From positions 1-38,826 of the forward strand of contig JAGXOB010000012.1 in NCBI GenBank assembly GCA_019894735.1: a stretch of 38,826 nt of DNA, given 5' to 3'. The DNA comes from Promethearchaeota archaeon. GTDB taxonomy: Archaea; Asgardarchaeota; Lokiarchaeia; Sigynarchaeales; SOKP01. Under the pieces are notes generated by a model. The model saw only the letters and a program-made list of their open reading frames with translations. It was not told the origin of the DNA and did not search any database. Below are positions 34,101 through 38,826 of the stretch, one piece after another (the first letter of the stretch is position 1; every line of letters starts with the position of its first letter). The translations under genes and the position numbers were made by a program.

Positions 34101-35021
34101 ATGGATAAAATTTTAATCATTGACCAAGATTATTCAATAATATTCTCTAGAGGTTTAATTGCCAATAGTTTACTAAAAACAGGAATATCGTTTCTCGAAG
34201 CACATGAGATTGCAGAGGAGATAAAAAATGACTTGCTGAAAATGAATATACGAAAGATATCAAAGCAAGAAATGGATAAAAAAATTTCTAAGATTTTAGT
34301 AGAGAAAAAAGGTACACAATATGCCGAAAACTTTCTTGTTTTTAAGAAGATTATTAAATTGGAGCAACCTATAATTATCTTAATTAGTGGAACGACGGGA
34401 ATTGGAAAATCAACAGTTGCTTTAACGCTAGCCCATCGATTAGACTTTCGTAGTATGATTGGGACTGACTCAATCCGGGAAATAATGAGAAAAGTATTAA
34501 GTACTGATTTAGTACCTGAATTACACCAGAGTTCTTATGAAGCGGGTAAATTTTCGAAGCACTATAGGTCATCAAGGTTTAACTCCACCATTTTAGGGTA
34601 TAGTGAACAAGTCAAGATTGTGACAGTAGGCGTTGAAGCTCTGATCAAAAGAGCCCTTTATGAAGGACATAACATGATCATTGAAGGTGTTCACTTGTCC
34701 CCTGAATTCCTTTCCATTGACATTTTAGAACATCCAAATGTAGTTTTTGTGATGTTAAATTTATCCAACGAGATACAGCATAAGAATAGATTTTCTCTTC
34801 GAGCACATAATGTTTCTATGAGGAGCCCTGTTAACAAGTATTATGATAATTTCGAACAAATCAGAATAATTCAAGAATATTTAAAAGAGCAAGCAAAAAT
34901 AGTAGGGGTTCCTATCGTTGAAAATATAAACCGTGATGATACAGTGAAAAAACTAGCCGAAATTGTAACTACACGAATCAAAAAAATATTGGAAGCGAAA
35001 AATGAGGATATAAACCTCTAA
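34101..35021 (+). CDS. pgk2: 2-phosphoglycerate kinase
   Basis: Predicted to phosphorylate 2-phosphoglycerate to 2,3-diphosphoglycerate. About 306 residues: an N-terminal ATP-cone-like helical region (FSRGLIANSLLKTGISFLEA, about 15-34) and a kinase domain with P-loop ISGTTGIGKSTVA (about 95-107), then GTDSIREIMRKVLS and the conserved IIEGVHLSP. The arrangement is that of methanogen 2-phosphoglycerate kinases. I use the ATG; an in-frame GTG at 34089 would add four residues. The partner cyclic-2,3-diphosphoglycerate synthetase, which makes the thermoprotectant in methanogens, is not in the window. Confidence 0.87.
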   Translation: MDKILIIDQDYSIIFSRGLIANSLLKTGISFLEAHEIAEEIKNDLLKMNIRKISKQEMDKKISKILVEKKGTQYAENFLVFKKIIKLEQPIIILISGTTGIGKSTVALTLAHRLDFRSMIGTDSIREIMRKVLSTDLVPELHQSSYEAGKFSKHYRSSRFNSTILGYSEQVKIVTVGVEALIKRALYEGHNMIIEGVHLSPEFLSIDILEHPNVVFVMLNLSNEIQHKNRFSLRAHNVSMRSPVNKYYDNFEQIRIIQEYLKEQAKIVGVPIVENINRDDTVKKLAEIVTTRIKKILEAKNEDINL

Positions 35022-35111
35022 TTACTTAAATATTGGTTATTGGTGCACCTAACGCTATGAAAATTTTATTTCTTATCAATTTATAACTAATTATTTTAAT
35101 AGACGCTACAA

Positions 35112-35270
35112 ATGTGGTTTTTTCTATCGCTATTTGATTTATACTATCTTCTAAGTTTAATTGCTAAAATAATAAGTGAAGAATTAAGAAATCCCTCCAC
35201 AGAGCAGGAAATTACGATCGTTTATTTAGGTTTGATAATTATTTTTATTCTTCCTGTAATTCTTGGTTGA
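35112..35270 (+). CDS. possible small membrane protein, 52 residues
   Basis: ORF beginning MWFFLSLFDLYYLLSLIAK, with a polar middle (EELRNPSTEQE) and a hydrophobic tail IVYLGLIIIFILPVILG. This would give two membrane-associated segments around a short loop. No SD is seen ahead of the ATG and no family is recognised. It lies in the otherwise empty 388-base gap (35022-35409) after the 2-phosphoglycerate kinase; the rest of that gap shows only AT-rich sequence. It may be chance. Confidence 0.3.
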   Translation: MWFFLSLFDLYYLLSLIAKIISEELRNPSTEQEITIVYLGLIIIFILPVILG

Positions 35271-35409
35271 ATAAAAGCTATATATTGATTTTCCAATTAA
35301 ATCTATAAGATCCGATTTCTTAATTTCGAAAGAATTTAAAATCTACGGCCCTTTTTACGCCCCCTTCGTAAAGGTTGCAAAAAAAAGTTCAACTAATTAG
35401 AGCGAATTC

Positions 35410-35934
35410 TTAGGATGTTACGTTTAAATGCATTGTTAAAACTTCCCAAAATTTATCATCTGGCCCTATATTAGTTTCCCATAATTCAGCTATGATGGTT
35501 TGATTATATCCTGGGTCTGAAAATTTAACATTAAATTCATTCGAAATCCAATTTTCTCCGTGCGATAATTTTGTTGTAGACGAATTCATAACTGATGTTG
35601 CGTTCAACGAACCAAAAGATCCTATTTCAGTCTCATTATTTCCCATTAAAATTTCTACTCGAAATGAAAAATCTCGGTTTAAATAATTACCAACAGAGAT
35701 GTAAAAAGTGATATTTCCACCTACTGTAGCATTTGTGGGATAACTTTCTGCTTTTTTATCAGAATTCAATACGCCAAAAGTAATATAACCTGGTTCGGGA
35801 GTTACCACTGCGTAAATTATGAATCCAGATATAACGATTATCCCAATAATTAAGAGGACTGCGAGAACTTTATCAAACTCTTTGTAATTTTTTTTAACAT
35901 TATTGTTTTCGTTTGAATTATTCATTTTTACCAT
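35410..35934 (-). CDS. DUF1616-like membrane-anchored protein
   Basis: 174 residues: a short Asn-rich cytoplasmic head, one transmembrane helix (VLAVLLIIGIIVISGFIIYAV, about 23-43), then an extracellular beta-rich domain. The segment PEPGYITFGVLNSDKKAESY, then PTNATVGGNITFYISVGN, matches the archaeal DUF1616 pattern. Several N-x-S/T sites (NATV, NITF, NETE, NATS, NSST, NQTI, NVTS) suggest surface glycosylation. The start at 35934 overlaps the epimerase gene by 17 bases; an ATG at 35925 is an alternative. With the sugar-nucleotide enzyme upstream it may belong to a cell-surface glycan unit. Confidence 0.75.
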   Translation of the reverse strand: MVKMNNSNENNNVKKNYKEFDKVLAVLLIIGIIVISGFIIYAVVTPEPGYITFGVLNSDKKAESYPTNATVGGNITFYISVGNYLNRDFSFRVEILMGNNETEIGSFGSLNATSVMNSSTTKLSHGENWISNEFNVKFSDPGYNQTIIAELWETNIGPDDKFWEVLTMHLNVTS

Positions 35935-36988
35935 TATCTTTGAACCAAGCTATAGTTTTCATTAAACCCTCTCTTAAAGGAGTTTTGGGGTGCCATTTTA
36001 GGATCCTATTTGCTTTAGTTAAGTCAGCACATCTTCTTACAGGATCGTCAATGGGTAAGGGTTTAAAAACGATTTTTGATTTAGAATTTGCCAACTCTTT
36101 AATTATTTCGGCTAATTCTAGTATTGAGTATTCTTTATTGTTACCTAAATTAATGACTTCTCCTATAGCATCTCTGTTATGAACGATCTTTAAAATACCT
36201 TCAATTTCATCAACAACATAAATAAATGATCGTGTCTGCGATCCATCTCCAAAGATAGTTATCTCTTCGTTATTCAATGCTTGATGGATAAAGTTAGGGA
36301 TAACTCTTCCAAATTCGGGGCCAGATCTAATTCTTGGTCCCGATGTGTTAAAAATTCGCACTATTTTAGTTCTAATTTCGTGTTGGAGTTCGTAAGCCTT
36401 GACAAAAGCTTCTCCAGCTCGTTTAGATTCATCATAGCAAGATCTAGGCCCTACAGGGTTAACATGACCGAAGTAGGTCTCTGCTGTTGGGATTGCTTCG
36501 TTGGGAGGATTGCCATACACTTCAGATGTGCTTGTGTAGAAAAATAGAGCATTATGTGCCTTAGCGACACCTAGTGCGTTCATAGTTCCAAGAGTGTTAC
36601 TTTTTAGTATCGGTATTGGATATTTACTAAACTCAAATGGAGACGCTCTGCTTGCCATATGCATAATGATATCAATTCTCTTTATATCGCCAATACAAAT
36701 CCCGTCTGGATGATGTGTTAATCCAAAAAACACCGGTTTCGAGATATCGTGATTAATAAAGCGAAAATTATCTTTATCCATTAAATGAGAAATGTTTTCA
36801 AATCTTCCTGAAGAAAGATTATCTAAACATACACAATTAGCTCCTTGCTTTACTAGGATATCACAAACCCAAGAACCTAGGAATCCTGCTCCTCCAGTTA
36901 CTAGGATTGTTTTAGCTCGAAATGAAATGTTATCTTCCTTTAAACGGTTCAAGATTTCGCCGAAATCTTGTTCAAAGTCGTAATTCAA
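35918..36988 (-). CDS. NAD-dependent epimerase/decarboxylase (UDP-glucuronate decarboxylase-like)
   Basis: Short-chain dehydrogenase of the extended type, 356 residues, acting on a UDP-sugar in the cytoplasm. NAD-binding TGGAGFLGS (31-39), STSE at 153-156 and the catalytic YxxxK (Tyr185, Lys189) are present. The context NPVGPRSCYDESKRAGEAF is characteristic of UDP-glucuronate decarboxylases (UDP-xylose synthases), although dTDP-glucose dehydratase-like and UDP-glucose epimerase-like members are close. The start is TTG with AGGTTA about seven bases upstream. The stop lies inside the DUF1616 gene. Probably feeds surface-glycan synthesis. Confidence 0.88.
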   Translation of the reverse strand: MNYDFEQDFGEILNRLKEDNISFRAKTILVTGGAGFLGSWVCDILVKQGANCVCLDNLSSGRFENISHLMDKDNFRFINHDISKPVFFGLTHHPDGICIGDIKRIDIIMHMASRASPFEFSKYPIPILKSNTLGTMNALGVAKAHNALFFYTSTSEVYGNPPNEAIPTAETYFGHVNPVGPRSCYDESKRAGEAFVKAYELQHEIRTKIVRIFNTSGPRIRSGPEFGRVIPNFIHQALNNEEITIFGDGSQTRSFIYVVDEIEGILKIVHNRDAIGEVINLGNNKEYSILELAEIIKELANSKSKIVFKPLPIDDPVRRCADLTKANRILKWHPKTPLREGLMKTIAWFKDNGKNE

Positions 36989-37094
36989 ATTAAATAACCT
37001 ACTAAATATGTATTAATAGTTTTGTTAAGCGTTTTATTTATTAAAAAGATATAGTTTCCTTATTCTCAATATTCAAAAAAAGGGATTGATAGAA

Positions 37095-37682
37095 TTAACG
37101 AGTCTTCTGTCCACAATATTGACAATATTTAAGCTCTAAAGGGTAAAATTTACCGCAACCGGTGCATTTTTTTAATGAATTCTTGATAATCTCTCGTCCA
37201 AGCATTTCAAAAACATTTTCAACATTTTCTCCTGTTTTTGAAGAAACTCCATGAATGTCTCCTTGGAACTTGTATTTGTCGAATAATGCTTTAGCATCTT
37301 TATGCTCTACCTCTCTCTGACTTTCTAAATCAATTTTTGCTTCAATCAATAATTTAGTCTTTGGATAATTAGGAACAGATGTGATAACATTCGCCCAATC
37401 ATGAAGATCATCCAGAGAATCTTTATTGGTAATGTCGTAAAGAAGTAAAGCTCCAGAAGCACCCGAAACATAAGAGGGTAGTAAAAGGCGGAATTTTTTT
37501 TCACCTGCGAAATCCCAGATATTGAGGAGAATTTCATTACCATCAACTACCACTTTCTTTGTTTCGAAATCGACACCTATTGTTGATAAAGTCGATCTAT
37601 CAAATTTCCCCGTTGCATACCTCCTGATGAGAGAGGTTTTTCCCACATTTTTCGCACCCGCTACAATAACTTTAAATTTGAT
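37095..37682 (-). CDS. Rab/Ras-like small GTPase with C-terminal zinc ribbon (possible ATC start)
   Basis: Ras-superfamily GTPase, 195 residues. With the proposed start it begins as KFKVIVAGAKNVGKTSL, giving a complete P-loop (9-16). Next come a Rab-like switch I (STIGVDFETKK, Thr34), G3 WDFAGEKKFR (Asp57 to Gly60) and G5 SSKTG (147-151). The G4 motif, normally NKxD, is AKID (115-118): the Asn is Ala. The tail has no prenylation Cys but a C4 zinc ribbon (Cys173, 176, 187, 190). The only ATG/GTG/TTG downstream of the in-frame stop (37692-37694) is a GTG inside the P-loop, which would destroy it. An in-frame ATC at 37680-37682, eight bases after GATGTGAT, is the most sensible start (ATA at 37683-37685 is next). 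Confidence 0.8.
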   Translation of the reverse strand: MKFKVIVAGAKNVGKTSLIRRYATGKFDRSTLSTIGVDFETKKVVVDGNEILLNIWDFAGEKKFRLLLPSYVSGASGALLLYDITNKDSLDDLHDWANVITSVPNYPKTKLLIEAKIDLESQREVEHKDAKALFDKYKFQGDIHGVSSKTGENVENVFEMLGREIIKNSLKKCTGCGKFYPLELKYCQYCGQKTR

Positions 37683-37690
37683 TATAGTAA

Positions 37691-37698
37691 ATCACATC
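37691..37698 (-). promoter_or_regulatory. SD-like element ahead of the GTPase's putative ATC/ATA start
   Basis: Minus strand reads GATGTGAT, one mismatch from GAGGTGAT. It lies eight bases before the in-frame ATC and five before ATA. An ATG overlapping it runs straight into TGA. Confidence 0.45.
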
Positions 37699-37891
37699 AA
37701 GTTTTTTTAATGACATTCTTATTATATTACTCCTAAAATAAAATATTAATCTTTAATCATAAAAATTTTGTTATTATTATTAACTAATTGTTTTTATGGT
37801 TAATTTTATTAAATTTCACATTAGGAGAATGATTTTGGTTATCGATTAAATATTATAAATATTTTAATTGAAAAAAAAATTCATTAAAATC

Positions 37892-38826
37892 ATGAAAAAA
37901 GACTCAAATAAGAAGTATTTTGGAACTTCATCACAAAAAGAACTCTTGAAGCTATATGCTAAGTATGTTAATTCACCGAAAGTACGTCTTTTTAAAGGAT
38001 TTGGCCTTGGAGTTATCCCTGGTGAAAGGAAGGGTGTTAAAATTAGCACTTTGGAAGGAGCAAAACCAACTGAGCCACCAATGGATCTTTATAATTGCCA
38101 CTCATGTGGTGGTGTTTACAATTTAGGGCATGGTAACCCTAAAATTGTGCAAGTTCTTAAAGATGCTTTAGATAGTGGATTGGATATAGGTGACCACTTG
38201 TTGCTATCAGAATGGAGAGCTCTTTTAGGGAAAAAATTAGCAGACCTAATGCCGCCAGGAATTACAAAGACTACCTTTGGAGTTAGTGGAGGTGAAGCAG
38301 TTGACAGTGCTATTAAATTTTCAAGGGCTCATACTAAACGGAAGAAATGTATCTCTGCAATTGGAGGTTTCCACGGGCATACCGGATTTGCGTTAGCGGC
38401 TGGAGATCCTAGCTTTAGAGAAAAATTCCTTTGGACCAACCCTGATTTTAAGCAAATTCTTTTTGGTGATGTTGAGAGCTTGAAAAAAAACATTTCGGAT
38501 GATGTTGCTTGTGTTATTCTGGAAACAATTCCCGCTTCTGCTGGGGTATTGATTGCTCAAGAGGGCTATTTTTCAGAGGTCCGACGATTATGCGATGAAC
38601 ATGATGTTATGATGATAATTGACGAAGTGCAAACCGGACTTGGGCGAACTGGCCACTTTTGGGCAATTTATGGTGGACTTTATGAACACGAAAAAGTTAT
38701 ACCTGATTTTATTGTATTAGGAAAGGGTATGAGTGCAGGAATTTATCCAATATCCAGTTGCAGTTATAAACCCTTCATAGAAAATGCGGTTTTTAAAGAT
38801 GATCCTTTTATTCATATTTCTACAAC
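37892..38826 (+). CDS. class III pyridoxal-phosphate aminotransferase (partial, cut by window end)
   Basis: Open from the ATG through the window edge, 311 complete codons, so the C-terminus is missing. It is a fold-type I, class III (ornithine/4-aminobutyrate-like) aminotransferase. Visible are NLGHGNPKIVQ, the PLP-phosphate region VSGGEAVDSAIKFSRA (about 131-146), GGFHGHTGFALAAG, the PLP-ring aspartate in MIIDEVQTGLGRTG, and the Schiff-base lysine in LGKGMSAGIYP. Substrate is not certain; 4-aminobutyrate, acetylornithine or a glutamate-1-semialdehyde-like substrate are all possible. Divergent from the GTPase gene across about 210 AT-rich bases. Confidence 0.9.
   Translation, partial: MKKDSNKKYFGTSSQKELLKLYAKYVNSPKVRLFKGFGLGVIPGERKGVKISTLEGAKPTEPPMDLYNCHSCGGVYNLGHGNPKIVQVLKDALDSGLDIGDHLLLSEWRALLGKKLADLMPPGITKTTFGVSGGEAVDSAIKFSRAHTKRKKCISAIGGFHGHTGFALAAGDPSFREKFLWTNPDFKQILFGDVESLKKNISDDVACVILETIPASAGVLIAQEGYFSEVRRLCDEHDVMMIIDEVQTGLGRTGHFWAIYGGLYEHEKVIPDFIVLGKGMSAGIYPISSCSYKPFIENAVFKDDPFIHIST

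Noticed and set aside
37685..37720. Upstream ORF MSLKKLDVIYYN as the true N-terminus of the GTPase by frameshift
   Set aside because: It would need an indel, whereas the ATC start gives a complete and typical first strand without any change. Kept only as the alternative.
1..38826. CRISPR array, insertion sequence, integrase or prophage
   Set aside because: I saw no regularly spaced repeats, transposase, integrase or terminal repeats anywhere in the window.

Overview
The window is a gene-dense, AT-rich stretch of an archaeal chromosome, most likely from an Asgard archaeon of the Lokiarchaeia type. The archaeal assignment rests on TFB, the proteasome alpha subunit, the archaeal exosome, prefoldin beta, KEOPS subunits, intron-bearing tRNA genes and a ferredoxin-dependent 2-oxoacid oxidoreductase. 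The Asgard assignment is an inference from eukaryote-like proteins found together: a Ras/Rab-type small GTPase, a profilin-like protein, an SDS22-like leucine-rich-repeat protein and a JAMM/MPN metalloprotease-like protein. I have no 16S rRNA or other decisive marker. Many starts have a recognisable Shine-Dalgarno (SD) element (GGAGG, GAGGTGA), and TTG and GTG starts are common.

Layout. 0.2-6.7 kb is energy metabolism: an acyl-CoA dehydrogenase, a PPi-type phosphofructokinase, a ZPR1 zinc-finger protein, and a four-gene pyruvate/2-oxoacid:ferredoxin oxidoreductase operon (gamma-delta-alpha-beta). An amidase follows at 6.8 kb. At 8.3-9.5 kb are two tRNA-modification genes, TsaC/Sua5-like and a THUMP protein. 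From 18.96 kb back to 9.5 kb, all on the minus strand, runs an extended proteasome-exosome superoperon: psmA, SBDS, rrp4, rrp41, rrp42, L37Ae, pcc1, pfdB, a DHH phosphoesterase, then two ECF-transporter ATPases, EcfT, and the KEOPS subunit Cgi121. Three components of t6A synthesis (TsaC/Sua5, Pcc1, Cgi121) therefore lie within about 6 kb.

19-23.3 kb holds a membrane haem-b/HdrC-like iron-sulfur fusion, the profilin-like gene, a DUF2110 gene, four tRNA genes and the JAMM protein. Three of the four tRNAs carry introns, at three different positions: D-arm, anticodon loop and T-loop. 23.3-28.1 kb holds two tandem paralogues with an unusual RHH/histidine-box/receiver architecture and no kinase ATPase domain, an LRR protein and TFB. 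28.2-30.7 kb is a phosphate-uptake unit: a PiT transporter between two PhoU/DUF47-like genes. 30.8-38.8 kb holds a DUF1922-like zinc ribbon, the TldD/TldE protease pair, 2-phosphoglycerate kinase, a DUF1616 membrane protein, a UDP-sugar epimerase/decarboxylase, the small GTPase with a C-terminal zinc ribbon, and a class III aminotransferase cut by the window end.

Most worth following up: (1) two genes whose conserved N-termini extend beyond every ATG/GTG/TTG, where the only SD-positioned in-frame codon is ATC (or ATA); (2) the RHH-H-box-REC tandem proteins, in which the residues flanking the phospho-acceptor His are altered identically in both copies; (3) the small GTPase with a zinc ribbon and a degenerate G4 motif; (4) the non-canonical tRNA introns, one with a perfect bulge-helix-bulge in the T-loop.
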